Shown: positions 8,088-15,523, counted from the first letter of the stretch. The stretch: 46,249 nt of DNA from Candidatus Cryptobacteroides choladohippi (GCA_018065985.1 JAGHSF010000028.1:1-46249), one strand, 5' to 3'. Notes: generated by a model not told the origin, from the sequence alone. Program-made: numbers and translations.

Positions 8088-8195
8088 ATGGAAGAGATAC
8101 ACAAATACATATCTCCCGAGGTGGAATCGATAGATATCGAGCTCATGTCTGTTCTGTGCCTTTCTAATCTGGATGAAGAATATGGGAAATGGTAG
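8088..8195 (+). CDS. 35-residue mini-protein upstream of a surface lipoprotein
   Basis: An ATG shortly after a consensus -7 box opens a 35-codon frame, reading MEEIHKYISPEVESIDIE then LMSVLCLSNLDEEYGKW. Its stop lies 23 nt inside the following gene, which suggests translational coupling. Short genes with a Y-x-x-P-E-V-E beginning and a V-L-C-x-S stretch recur upstream of fimbrillin-type lipoproteins in Bacteroidales; I recall this pattern from general knowledge. No membrane segment or signal is seen. The function is unknown. It could act as a leader peptide controlling the downstream gene. Confidence 0.55.
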   Translation: MEEIHKYISPEVESIDIELMSVLCLSNLDEEYGKW

Positions 8196-9612
8196 GCTGA
8201 TTCTTTGCATGATCCCGGCAGTCCTGCTCGCCTGCCAGAGGATGGAAAGCGTTACGGCTCCTGCCGACAGGCAGTTCAGTGCAATCACGGAAGCTGCCGG
8301 AGACGGCACCAGGACCAGCATGGACGGCAGCCTGAACGTCCTGTGGAACGGAGGTGACGTGCTCAATGTCTATATCGGAAAGAACAAGCCGGTGACGGGA
8401 TACGCTCCCGCGGATGCGGAGGGGAAAAGCGAGACGACGATAAGCGTCAGGGAAGAGTCCTCCGGCGGCTCAGGCGCCATCGGTATCCCCGTGGGCGAAG
8501 AGAGCATCAGCTTCAACGTGGCATATTATCCGAAGGTGTCCGGGTCCATCAGCTGCCAGGACTCGGAGTACAGCATCAAGGTGTCGGTCCCTGATACCCA
8601 GGCATATGCGGAGAACTCCTTCGGCAGGGACGCTTTCCACATGGTCGCCGTCACCCGCGATGTGGACGACACCGACTTCCGCTTCAGGAACGTGTCGGGC
8701 GCCCTGCGGCTCCAGCTTACCGGAGACGCCACCATCAGGAAGATCATCCTTTCGGGGAACAGCGCGGAACAGCTTTCCGGAGCGGCCACCGTCAGCCTGG
8801 CAGGAGACCCGGAACTGAAGTTCACCCGCAGTTCCGGCATCAATCCCGCCACGAACACCAGCATCACGCTGGATTGCGGCGAAGGAGTGGCGCTCAAGGG
8901 CGGGGAGGCGACAAGCTTTTTCATCGCCCTCGCCCCCTGCGTGTTCTGGACGGGGTTCAGCGCCCTCATAATCGATTCCGAGGGCGGGCGCATGATGCTG
9001 TCTTCTCATAACCAGCAGACGATAAGGCGGTCCACCGTACTGACGATGCCGGCCAGGGAATATGTGGCGGATGATGTGGAGTTCGTGGACCTGGGGCTGT
9101 CGGTAAAGTGGGCCACAGCGAATCTGGGCGCATCGGATGCGGATCCGGCAGGCGATTACTATGCTTGGGGTGAGACCTCGTCCCGCGGAAGCTTCTCTCC
9201 CGGCAACTATTCCGGCCCGTCGGTGGGTGGCGGAGACGCGTCAGTGCTGCATTATACTCTGAGCAGCGAGGATGATGCCGCTACCGTCAATCTCGGGGAA
9301 CTGTGGCGCATGCCCACCCGGGAGGAGTTCGATGAGCTGCTGACGAATTGCGACATTACCTACAGCTCGGCAGACAAGGGATGGTATGCCGCCAAACGGG
9401 GCGATGCCGGCGTGCGGGTCTTCTTCCCTGCCACCGGTTTCGAGACAACCCGCATGAATCAGAGCCATCAGGGATACTATTGGACAAGTTCGCTCAACGA
9501 CGGGAACAACAGCTACGCCTGGTGCGGCTATTTCGACACCAACAGCGACAGAGGCCTGGCCTCACGTGATCGCTCCAACGGATTGTGCATCCGGCCCGTG
9601 TCGGCATACTGA
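8173..9612 (+). CDS. fimbrillin-like lipoprotein with C-terminal FISUMP domain
   Basis: This 479-residue protein has a short lipoprotein signal ending LLAC (lipobox), so it is probably an outer-membrane lipoprotein. Residues about 45-300 are fimbrillin-like: GTRTSMDG, then LNVLWNGGDVLNVYIG, a beta-rich pattern of Mfa/Fim adhesins. Residues about 300-479 form a FISUMP domain (EFVDLGLSVKWATANLG, YYAWGETSS, LWRMPTREEF, GYYWTSS, GLCIRPV), a module widespread in gut Bacteroidota surface proteins. The start at 8173 or 8182 keeps the signal peptide intact, and the gene overlaps the mini-gene stop. A role in surface attachment or sensing is inferred only. Confidence 0.85.
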   Translation: MKNMGNGRLILCMIPAVLLACQRMESVTAPADRQFSAITEAAGDGTRTSMDGSLNVLWNGGDVLNVYIGKNKPVTGYAPADAEGKSETTISVREESSGGSGAIGIPVGEESISFNVAYYPKVSGSISCQDSEYSIKVSVPDTQAYAENSFGRDAFHMVAVTRDVDDTDFRFRNVSGALRLQLTGDATIRKIILSGNSAEQLSGAATVSLAGDPELKFTRSSGINPATNTSITLDCGEGVALKGGEATSFFIALAPCVFWTGFSALIIDSEGGRMMLSSHNQQTIRRSTVLTMPAREYVADDVEFVDLGLSVKWATANLGASDADPAGDYYAWGETSSRGSFSPGNYSGPSVGGGDASVLHYTLSSEDDAATVNLGELWRMPTREEFDELLTNCDITYSSADKGWYAAKRGDAGVRVFFPATGFETTRMNQSHQGYYWTSSLNDGNNSYAWCGYFDTNSDRGLASRDRSNGLCIRPVSAY

Positions 9613-9627
9613 GTTCCTCCGGCGCTT

Positions 9628-9654
9628 CCCGTGCCGGCTTGACGATCGCACGGG
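9628..9654. terminator. hairpin between convergent genes
   Basis: CCCGTGC at 9628-9634 pairs with GCACGGG at 9648-9654. It separates the 3' ends of the FISUMP lipoprotein and the transposase gene. It has no T-tract, so bidirectional termination is only plausible. The TTCCCGTGC arm also resembles the arms of the REP-like repeats on the other side of the transposase. Confidence 0.4.
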
Positions 9655-9676
9655 TGCCCATTGAGGGCGTGAACGG

Positions 9677-10648
9677 TCAGACGAGCGGGAAAAGGCTGTC
9701 GACCTCATATTCACCCAGCCCCAGCATGCGGCGGATCTGCCCGTTGGACGAACGGTAGTCGTAATGGAGGGTGCGGGCGAGGTCGAGACGCTGCGCCTTG
9801 GAAAGGTCGCGGATGGCCGCCAGATGGTATTTCTCACGGACCAGCTTCAGAATCTGCACGAACAGTTCCGGGTCGGTGAGGAATTCCCCGTCATCCAGCT
9901 CGGCCGCCACGCCGCTGTAGGCCTCTATGTTCTTGCTGATCAGGGAAAAGTAGTGGTGTGCATCGCGATACATTGCCATTCCCGAGTTGATATCGCAGAA
10001 AGAACGCGGCGAGATGAACAGGACGCGGCCGGGGGTCCCCTCAGGGATGGCTACGGAGGAAGCACGGCCGGATGCGCCATCCACCTCCACAACCTGCCAG
10101 TCTGGCGGGAGTTTGACATCCCGGCTGCGGAACATCGCACGGTTCTCGATAGATGTTATCTCCGAAAACAGCCTCCCGCGCATTGCAGGCATGAAATAGC
10201 ATGGGCCTGTTCCCCACAGATAACTGAACGGCGTATGCTGCGGATTGGCGATGTATCCGTTCCGGTGGACATAGGCGATGTGGTTTCTCAAGGATGTGAG
10301 ATCGTCTATCGGCTTGGATGTTACGTCGGGGAGAGTCTTGAGCCCGAACGCACGTCTTATGCGCTTCAGAATAAACGACATCATTCCGTCGATTGAATGC
10401 AGGTCCCCGGAAAGGATGAAGTGCAGGTGATTGTTCATTACCTCGAAGGAGATGATTCGAATCTGGCCTGCATACTCATAAGCCGCCTGGGCGACGATGT
10501 TCATTACCAATGACATGGCCTGATCGTTCACAAACAGGATCGGCGTCTGCCTGCCGCTGGTGTATGTGTGCCAGAACGGCCCGCCGCTTTCAAAAGCCAG
10601 CTCGCAGCTTCTTTCTTTTTCACTGAAGTTTCTCATAACGTTTTTCAT
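9677..10648 (-). CDS. REP-associated-type (Y1/HUH) transposase
   Basis: The 323-residue product belongs to the IS200-like Y1 transposase superfamily, RAYT type. The metal-binding HUH motif lies in FEVMNNHLHFILSG near residues 67-80, and an AYVHRNGYIANP block near 139-150 matches the region of helix and catalytic tyrosine in RAYT proteins. These single-strand endonucleases cut and join hairpin-flanked DNA and are usually single-copy, domesticated genes that mobilise short palindromic repeats. I start it at ATG 10648 (MKNVMRNFSEKE). An array of palindromic repeats begins 30 bp upstream. No second open reading frame or terminal repeats of a normal insertion sequence are seen, which favours a RAYT over a classic IS. 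Confidence 0.75.
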   Translation of the reverse strand: MKNVMRNFSEKERSCELAFESGGPFWHTYTSGRQTPILFVNDQAMSLVMNIVAQAAYEYAGQIRIISFEVMNNHLHFILSGDLHSIDGMMSFILKRIRRAFGLKTLPDVTSKPIDDLTSLRNHIAYVHRNGYIANPQHTPFSYLWGTGPCYFMPAMRGRLFSEITSIENRAMFRSRDVKLPPDWQVVEVDGASGRASSVAIPEGTPGRVLFISPRSFCDINSGMAMYRDAHHYFSLISKNIEAYSGVAAELDDGEFLTDPELFVQILKLVREKYHLAAIRDLSKAQRLDLARTLHYDYRSSNGQIRRMLGLGEYEVDSLFPLV

Positions 10649-10677
10649 AATATTAAGTTTGTACATAATGCTCCATG

Positions 10678-10943
10678 TTTCACACACGGAGTTCACTTTC
10701 CACGTCTCCCGTGCGTCAGAACCCCACTTTCACGCACGAAGTTCACTTTCAACGCCTCCCGTGCGTCAGAAGTCACTTTTCACGCACGAAGTTCTCTTTC
10801 AACGCTTCCCGTGCGTCAGAAGCCACTTTTTGCGCACGAAGCTCACTTTCAACGCCTCCCGTGCGTCAAAAACCCCACTTTCACGCACGAAGTTCACTTT
10901 CACTGCCTCCCGTGCGTCAGAACACCACTTTCACGCACGAAAC
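10678..10943. repeat. REP-like tandem array 1 (about 5.3 units of 50 bp)
   Basis: Tandem units follow the consensus TTTCACGCACGAAGTTCACT then TTCAACGCCTCCCGTGCGTCAGAAGCCAC, about 49-51 bp each. ACGCACG and CGTGCGT are complementary, so each unit can fold into hairpins with a loop of 15 or 22 nt. Units differ from one another by a few substitutions. The unit length is not a multiple of three and there are no unique spacers, so it is neither protein-coding nor CRISPR. The array abuts the 5' side of the RAYT-type transposase gene. Confidence 0.85.
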
Positions 10944-10969
10944 TGATGTATACTCCCGTCCGAGTTCGA

Positions 10970-11329
10970 TTATCTCTTCAATAAACGGCGTCCCCTGGCT
11001 TCTGAAGGATTCTTGAACCCATTGACGCAGTTTCTGTAACGTTGATGCCGATACGCCTGGCGAATTCGGCGATGTTGATTCCGTATGATGAGATAGAATT
11101 CCTGGAGAGGGTTTGGGACAGTATCGTCATACTCAAAACTCTCGAACGAGATATCCCCATCCAAGTTCCTCCAATGGAAGCTGGCGAAGCCAACGGTATA
11201 TTTCTTCCTTTCCTCATCTGATGCGTCCATCAATGCAAGATACCAAAACAGAGTCTGATTCAGAATCCTTCCATTTTCATCCGTTGCATATGTGAACCTG
11301 CATCGAACCGGATGTTTCCAAGTTTCATA
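10970..11329 (-). pseudogene. frameshifted DUF2442-HTH regulator-like gene
   Basis: Reading the minus strand from 11329 gives FTYATDENGRILNQTLFWYL, ASDEERKKYTV, FHWRNLDGDISFESFEYDD and PLQEFYL, a DUF2442-like pattern. A frame change then gives SYGINIAEFARRIGINVT, a helix-turn-helix, and a second change back gives RNCVNGFKNPSEARGRR. The two indels nearly cancel. A stop at 11330-11332 closes the frame before any suitable start codon. Intact relatives are small DNA-binding proteins of the antitoxin-like or transcription-factor type. As it stands the gene is broken, unless sequencing errors explain the shifts. Confidence 0.7.
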
Positions 11330-11332
11330 TCA

Positions 11333-11562
11333 GTTATCAAAGAGCGCCTTCAACCTGTTGATGATGGTGTATTTGTTTCATCGATAACACCTTGAATCTT
11401 TTTCAAACCATCATGGACGCAAGTAGGCTCATGCACCCCGGAAATCTTATCCACACAAATATAGATATTATTTACTATTCACATGCAGAGTCATTCATTT
11501 TCTCCCAGAATCCCCTCCGTATACCAAAGTTTTACCCAATAATACATATTCCAGTTCACCCA
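11333..11562. other. decayed intergenic sequence
   Basis: No gene is supported. Short minus-strand reading pieces (for example around 11335-11450) may be older upstream parts of the broken DUF2442 gene, but none shows a recognisable motif. Confidence 0.3.
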
Positions 11563-11690
11563 TTTCAAGCACGAAGCTCACTTTCCACGACTCACGTGCA
11601 TCAGAACACCACTTTCACGCACGGCGTTCACTTTCACTGCTTCCCGTGCGTCAGAACACCACTTTCACGCACGGCGCTGACTTCTGCTGC
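11563..11690. repeat. REP-like array 2 (about 2.5 units)
   Basis: These units match those of array 1 (TTTCACGCACGGCGTTCACT, then TTTCACTGCTTCCCGTGCG and TCAGAACACCAC) but are more degenerate. The first unit has AAGCACGAAG and CACGTGCAT in place of the canonical arms. Confidence 0.8.
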
Positions 11691-11737
11691 GTCGAGACAC
11701 GCTTGAATGGCAGGGCACGGTCAGATATAGAAAGGGT

Positions 11738-11761
11738 AATGAATGAATGAATGAATGAATG
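11738..11761. repeat. (AATG)6 microsatellite
   Basis: Six perfect AATG tetranucleotide units sit between REP-like arrays 2 and 3. No credible gene runs through them, so phase variation of a protein is not supported. Confidence 0.85.
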
Positions 11762-11953
11762 CGTTCGCTGACCGCACCGCAGGCTCGCTGTACGCGGCTC
11801 GCCTGCTTCGGGACACAGCTGCGGGGGGCTCCCCAAAGGCCCTCCTCGCTGTGCCCGATGCGTGCCGTGAAGCTGAATGCATTTGCAGTTCTGAAGCTGG
11901 CGTCTGCCTGTCACGTCAGCCAGAATATATCTTCCAAGCTTTGGGGGTCACAT
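11762..11953. other. GC-rich spacer between repeat arrays
   Basis: There are open frames on both strands but no recognisable motif, start context or promoter box. I regard the sequence as non-coding or decayed. Confidence 0.3.
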
Positions 11954-12097
11954 CTTCCTCCGCTTCCCGTGCGTCAAAACACCACTTTCACGCACGAAGT
12001 TCTCTTTCAACGCCTGCCGTGCGTCAGAAGCCCACTTTCACGCACGAAGTTCTCTTTCAACGCCTCCCGTGCGTCAGAAGCCCACTTTCACGCACGG
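11954..12097. repeat. REP-like array 3 (about 3 units)
   Basis: Three arms CGTGCGTCA and three arms CACGCACG alternate at the 50-bp period. The two last units are nearly identical to each other (CACGCACGAAGTTCTCTTTC repeated), which suggests recent tandem duplication. Confidence 0.85.
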
Positions 12098-12128
12098 ATT
12101 GCGACCCGACCGGCACTCCCGGAAAAAA

Positions 12129-12184
12129 ACTGGCCAAAGCCCGCCCCCCCTAACCAAAGCCCGCCCCACTGGCCAAACGCCCCC
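12129..12184. repeat. GC-rich short direct repeats
   Basis: CCAAAGCCCGCCCC occurs twice and ACTGGCCAAA occurs twice within 56 bp. It lies between REP-like array 3 and a gene-tail fragment. Confidence 0.6.
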
Positions 12185-12226
12185 TACCCTGCCCAGGAAG
12201 ACTTCCTCTTCAACGAAGAGGAATAT
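12185..12226 (+). pseudogene. orphan C-terminal fragment of a DUF2795 gene
   Basis: The plus strand encodes YPAQEDFLFNEEEY, very close to the C-terminus YPTKDDFFFNEEEY of the intact DUF2795 gene that ends at 12323 on the opposite strand. The fragment lies tail to tail with that gene and has no start or upstream domain. It is a remnant of a second copy. Confidence 0.65.
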
Positions 12227-12252
12227 AAAAAGCCGTCCGGAGGGACGGCTTC
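12225..12252 (-). terminator. intrinsic terminator of the DUF2795 gene
   Basis: On the minus strand AAGCCGTCC, loop CTCC, GGACGGCTT is followed by TTTATATT. A nine-base-pair GC-rich stem plus T-tract about 70 nt after the stop codon is a good rho-independent terminator. Confidence 0.8.
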
Positions 12253-12322
12253 AATCATAACCGGCATAACTGCCGCTGTTTTCCAATAATTTCACACCAC
12301 AGCCAACTTCACGAAAAACCTG

Positions 12323-12544
12323 TTAGTACTCTTCCTCGTTGAAGAAGAAATCGTCCTTTGTGGGATAGTCAGGCCAGATGTCCTCGATGGCCTCATAGAT
12401 TTCGCCTTCTTCCTCGAGTTCCTCAAGGTTCTCGATCACTTCCTCAGGTGCTCCCGAGCGGTTGGCATAATCAATGAGTTCATCCTTTGTTGCGGGCCAT
12501 GGTGCATCATCAAGGCTGCTTGCAAGTTCGAGTGTCCAAAACAT
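12323..12544 (-). CDS. small acidic DUF2795 protein
   Basis: This 73-residue acidic protein begins MFWTLELASSLDDAPWPATK and ends DFFFNEEEY. It matches the DUF2795 family of Bacteroidota, small proteins with a PxxxxELI-type helical core (TKDELIDYANRSGAPEEVIENLEEL). A longer frame upstream exists, but the -7 box at 12581-12588 and family length fix the start at 12544. Its function is unknown. It is divergent from folE, with the two -7 boxes only 11 bp apart. A strong terminator lies downstream. Confidence 0.8.
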   Translation of the reverse strand: MFWTLELASSLDDAPWPATKDELIDYANRSGAPEEVIENLEELEEEGEIYEAIEDIWPDYPTKDDFFFNEEEY

Positions 12545-12580
12545 GATATCAATAGTTTTAGTTAGTCGTGTAATTTGCCG

Positions 12581-12588
12581 CAAAGATA
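12581..12588 (-). promoter_or_regulatory. -7 box TATCTTTG for the DUF2795 gene
   Basis: Minus-strand TATCTTTG lies 36 nt before the start at 12544, back to back with the folE promoter. Confidence 0.75.
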
Positions 12589-12599
12589 TAAAAAAAATG

Positions 12600-12607
12600 T
12601 AACTTTG
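12600..12607 (+). promoter_or_regulatory. -7 box TAACTTTG for folE
   Basis: TAACTTTG ends 4 nt before the folE ATG at 12612, so the transcript is predicted to be leaderless or nearly so. Confidence 0.75.
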
Positions 12608-12611
12608 CACC

Positions 12612-13199
12612 ATGTCCTACAAAAGAGTTGACAATTACGGCGACGAAGCCACAGCGCAGATCGCCGAGCACGTCAGAGAGATTCTCGTCCTCCTGGGCGA
12701 AGACCCTGACAGAGAGGGACTTATGAAGACACCCGAGCGTGTCGCGAAGAGTCTGCAGTTCCTTACCAAGGGATACGGTGAAGATGGTATCCAGATAATC
12801 CAGAGCGCCGTGTTCGACGAGCAGTACCAGCAGATGGTCCTGATAAAGGACATCGACCTGTACAGCACATGCGAGCACCACATGCTCCCCTTCATAGGCA
12901 AGTGCCATGTCGCCTACATCCCCAACGGGAAGATCACGGGGCTCAGCAAGATAGCGCGCGTCGTCGAGACGTTCGCACGCCGTCTCCAGGTCCAGGAGAG
13001 GCTCACCGTCCAGATCCGTGACTGCATCCAGGAGGCGCTCCAGCCTCTGGGGGTTGCGGTGGTCATCGAGGCGAGCCACAGCTGCATGGTGCTCCGCGGC
13101 GTGGAAAAGGCGAACGCCATGACCACCACGTCGGCATTCAGCGGCATCTTCCTCAGCGACGCCCGCACCAGGAACGAGTTCCTCAACCTGATAAAATAG
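12612..13199 (+). CDS. folE: GTP cyclohydrolase I
   Basis: This 195-residue enzyme converts GTP to 7,8-dihydroneopterin triphosphate, the first step of folate (and pterin) synthesis, in the cytoplasm as a homodecamer. The zinc and active-site motifs are present: [10 protein letters not shown] near residues 83-92, [13 protein letters not shown] near 116-128, and HSCMVLRGV near 156-164. The length is normal for the family. The promoter box lies 4 nt upstream of the ATG, and the N-terminus begins at the expected place, so the mRNA may be leaderless. Divergent from the DUF2795 gene; pgi follows with its own promoter. Confidence 0.97.
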   Translation: MSYKRVDNYGDEATAQIAEHVREILVLLGEDPDREGLMKTPERVAKSLQFLTKGYGEDGIQIIQSAVFDEQYQQMVLIKDIDLYSTCEHHMLPFIGKCHVAYIPNGKITGLSKIARVVETFARRLQVQERLTVQIRDCIQEALQPLGVAVVIEASHSCMVLRGVEKANAMTTTSAFSGIFLSDARTRNEFLNLIK

Positions 13200-13241
13200 C
13201 TGCCCCATGCAGCAATAACCTTTTAATATTCACATTTTTTA

Positions 13242-13249
13242 TAACTTTG
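13242..13249 (+). promoter_or_regulatory. -7 box TAACTTTG for pgi
   Basis: TAACTTTG ends 28 nt before the pgi ATG, giving a leader of about 25 nt. Confidence 0.75.
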
Positions 13250-13277
13250 TGGACTTTTTGAAAACAAACCGAAAAAA

Positions 13278-14600
13278 ATGATAAAACTTGACATCAAGGG
13301 ATGCTCCTCCTTCGTAAATGGTGCAGACTACAAAGAGTATGTAAACAAGGCCCTCGAGGCCTATGACACCCTTGCCTCAGAGCAGGGTGCCGGCAACGAC
13401 TTCCTTGGCTGGAAAACTCTCCCCATCGATATCGACGAACAGATGATAGCTTCAATGGAGGCTGTGCGCGACGACTGGAAGGGTCGTGGCGTCAACCTCG
13501 TGATCGCCATCGGCATCGGCGGTTCATACCTCGGCGCCAAGTGCGCGATCGAGGCACTCAGCCACTCATTCGTAGAGCCGGCAACCAAGGTCGTATTCGC
13601 AGGCAACAACCTCAGCGAGGACTATCTTGCCGAGCTCATGGACCTTGCACAGCAGCGCAACGTTGCAGTCGTGGTCATCTCCAAGTCCGGCCCCACAACC
13701 GAGCCCGCTGTCGCCTTCCGCATCTTCAAGGCCTACCTCGAGGAGCGCTACGGCAAGGCAGAGGCCGCCCAGAGAATCGTTGCCATCACCGACAAGGAGC
13801 GCGGCGCACTCAAGACCCTCAGCAACCAGGAGGGCTACCGCACCTACATCGTTCCCGACAACGTCGGCGGCCGCTTCAGTGTACTCACCCCTGTGGGACT
13901 CCTCCCCATCGTGCTTGCAGGATTCGACATCCGTGCAATGCTCAAGGGTGCCGCCGAGGAGCGCGAGGAGCTCTTGAAGAAGTCAGAGACCAATGCTGCC
14001 GTACAGTACGCCGCAATGCGCAACTGCCTGCACAGCAGGATGGACAAGGCCATCGAGATCCTTGTGACCTTCAACCCCAAGCTCACCTATGTGGCAGAGT
14101 GGTGGAAGCAGCTCTACGGCGAGTCTGAGGGCAAGGACGGCAAGGGTATCTTCCCTGCAAGCGTCACCAACACCGCCGACCTCCACTCCATGGGCCAGTT
14201 CATCCAGGAAGGCTCACGCCTGATGTTCGAGACCGTGATCAACGTCGAGAACGCAGCCAGGAACGTTGTCATCGGCAGCGACGAGCAGAACCTCGACTGC
14301 CTGAACTTCCTTGCCGGCCAGCACGTGGAGCACTGCAACGCAATGGCACGCCTCGGCGTCAAGGTCGCCCACATCGACGGTGGCGTTCCCCAGATGGAGA
14401 TAGGCATGACGAAGATCGACGAGGCCAACCTCGGCGCACTCTTCTACTTCTTCGAGTTCGCATGCGGCGTAAGCGCCTACACCCTCGGAGTCAATCCTTT
14501 CAACCAGCCCGGTGTGGAGGCCTACAAGAAGAACATGTTCGCCCTTCTGCGCAAGCCCGGCTACGAGAAGCAGACCGAGGAGATACTCAAAAGAATCTAA
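13278..14600 (+). CDS. pgi: glucose-6-phosphate isomerase
   Basis: This 440-residue enzyme interconverts glucose-6-phosphate and fructose-6-phosphate in glycolysis and gluconeogenesis. The sugar-phosphate isomerase motifs are clear: LVIAIGIGGSYLGAK near residues 75-89, SKSGPTTEPAVAF near 135-147, PDNVGGRFSVLTPVGL near 193-208, and a late block with ECA-like helices ending GVNPFNQPGVEAYKKNMF. The length matches the short Gram-positive-type Pgi rather than the 550-residue type. It has its own promoter. Its stop codon overlaps the stop codon of the convergent M28-like gene, leaving no room for a terminator between them. Confidence 0.97.
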   Translation: MIKLDIKGCSSFVNGADYKEYVNKALEAYDTLASEQGAGNDFLGWKTLPIDIDEQMIASMEAVRDDWKGRGVNLVIAIGIGGSYLGAKCAIEALSHSFVEPATKVVFAGNNLSEDYLAELMDLAQQRNVAVVVISKSGPTTEPAVAFRIFKAYLEERYGKAEAAQRIVAITDKERGALKTLSNQEGYRTYIVPDNVGGRFSVLTPVGLLPIVLAGFDIRAMLKGAAEEREELLKKSETNAAVQYAAMRNCLHSRMDKAIEILVTFNPKLTYVAEWWKQLYGESEGKDGKGIFPASVTNTADLHSMGQFIQEGSRLMFETVINVENAARNVVIGSDEQNLDCLNFLAGQHVEHCNAMARLGVKVAHIDGGVPQMEIGMTKIDEANLGALFYFFEFACGVSAYTLGVNPFNQPGVEAYKKNMFALLRKPGYEKQTEEILKRI

Positions 14601-15505
14601 AGTCCCAGAATCCAGCGCCGTACGAGTTCGATGCGGCGTTCGAGAAGATCATACGAGAGGGTGGCCGGAAGGTCACCCGCTTTGTTTGTGTTCATGGTGA
14701 TGCCGGAGGTGACCATCACGGAAGGCACTCCGTTGGAAACGAACACGGCCTGGTCCCCCACCTTGCGGTAGAACATGTTGGTGAAGGAGCGGCTGTCGTA
14801 GTAGTCGTAGTACAGATGCAGGCCTAGGCCGCTGTTGCATGAGGCGATGGCGTTTTCGTACCTGCCTCCGCCAAGGATTATCAGATAGTCTTTCCAGTAG
14901 CGCTGGGGCGGGGCGAGATTGGAGCCCATGGTGTCGAGGTTGACGACCATGAGGATGTCGCTCCTGGAGATTCCCAGCCCGGAGAGGCTGTCCCACAGTG
15001 CAGCGGCTCCCGAGCTGTGGTCGTTGTGCCCGTCGAGTGCGACGAAGAGCACGTTGCGCGAGGGTTTTCCGTTCTTCAGCCACTTGCCGCTGCCGCAGGC
15101 CTGTGCGGTCATGGAGCGGGCCAGGGCCACGAGGGCGGCCAGACCGGATGCGTTGGCATCGGCGCCGGGGTAGACCATGTCATCGTAGGTGCCCACGCCA
15201 TCCATGCAGGCCATGACGATGATGTACTTGCCGGAACCGGGCGAGCGGAGCAGGCCCCTGACGTTGTGTCCGGCCTTTCCTGACGACCTGTAGTGCTGAA
15301 CGTCGGTCTTCAGGCCCATCGACTCGAATTCATGCTGGACCCAGAATGCCGCATCGACGACTCCCCTGGTGCCGTAGCGCCTTCCTGTCCTCAGGCTGTC
15401 GCAAAGGAATTGCACGTCGTCCTGCAGGCTCTGTGCCAGAGCTTCAGGCGCACAAAAAATGATGCAAAGCATCAATATTTTCAGAAAATTCCTCAAATCG
15501 GGCAC
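14597..15505 (-). CDS. secreted M28 peptidase homologue, probably inactive
   Basis: This 302-residue protein has a signal peptide (LKILMLCIIFCAPEALAQ) and the M28 zinc-aminopeptidase fold pattern. The expected metal ligands are mostly missing. The first His of the AHxD motif is Cys (MACMD, C100). The bridging Asp of the GADD-type motif is Ala (GADANASG, A117). The EE pair is HN (LDGHND, 160-161). Only NLD (D191) is retained. This suggests a non-catalytic, binding-type M28 protein, as known for nicastrin-like proteins. Start is GTG 15505, or TTG at 15496. It converges on pgi and is divergent from the TPR operon. Confidence 0.8.
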   Translation of the reverse strand: MPDLRNFLKILMLCIIFCAPEALAQSLQDDVQFLCDSLRTGRRYGTRGVVDAAFWVQHEFESMGLKTDVQHYRSSGKAGHNVRGLLRSPGSGKYIIVMACMDGVGTYDDMVYPGADANASGLAALVALARSMTAQACGSGKWLKNGKPSRNVLFVALDGHNDHSSGAAALWDSLSGLGISRSDILMVVNLDTMGSNLAPPQRYWKDYLIILGGGRYENAIASCNSGLGLHLYYDYYDSRSFTNMFYRKVGDQAVFVSNGVPSVMVTSGITMNTNKAGDLPATLSYDLLERRIELVRRWILGL

Positions 15506-15515
15506 GATAAATGAT

Positions 15516-15523
15516 TATCTTTG
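15516..15523 (+). promoter_or_regulatory. -7 box TATCTTTG for the TPR operon
   Basis: TATCTTTG ends 8 nt before GTG 15532. It lies inside the longest open frame, which shows that the upstream ATG at 15511 is not the start codon. Confidence 0.75.

Noticed and set aside
9677..10648. Complete IS200/IS605 insertion sequence
   Set aside because: There is no accessory tnpB and no defined subterminal palindromes at both ends; the flanking tandem repeats fit a RAYT better.
11738..11761. Phase-variable gene driven by the AATG repeat
   Set aside because: No gene with recognisable product spans the repeat.
10678..12097. CRISPR array
   Set aside because: The whole 50-bp period is conserved; there are no variable spacers, and no cas genes are nearby.
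10560..12289. Plus-strand open frames through the repeat arrays as repeat proteins
   Set aside because: The unit length is not a multiple of three, the frames shift from unit to unit, and no start context or motif supports coding.
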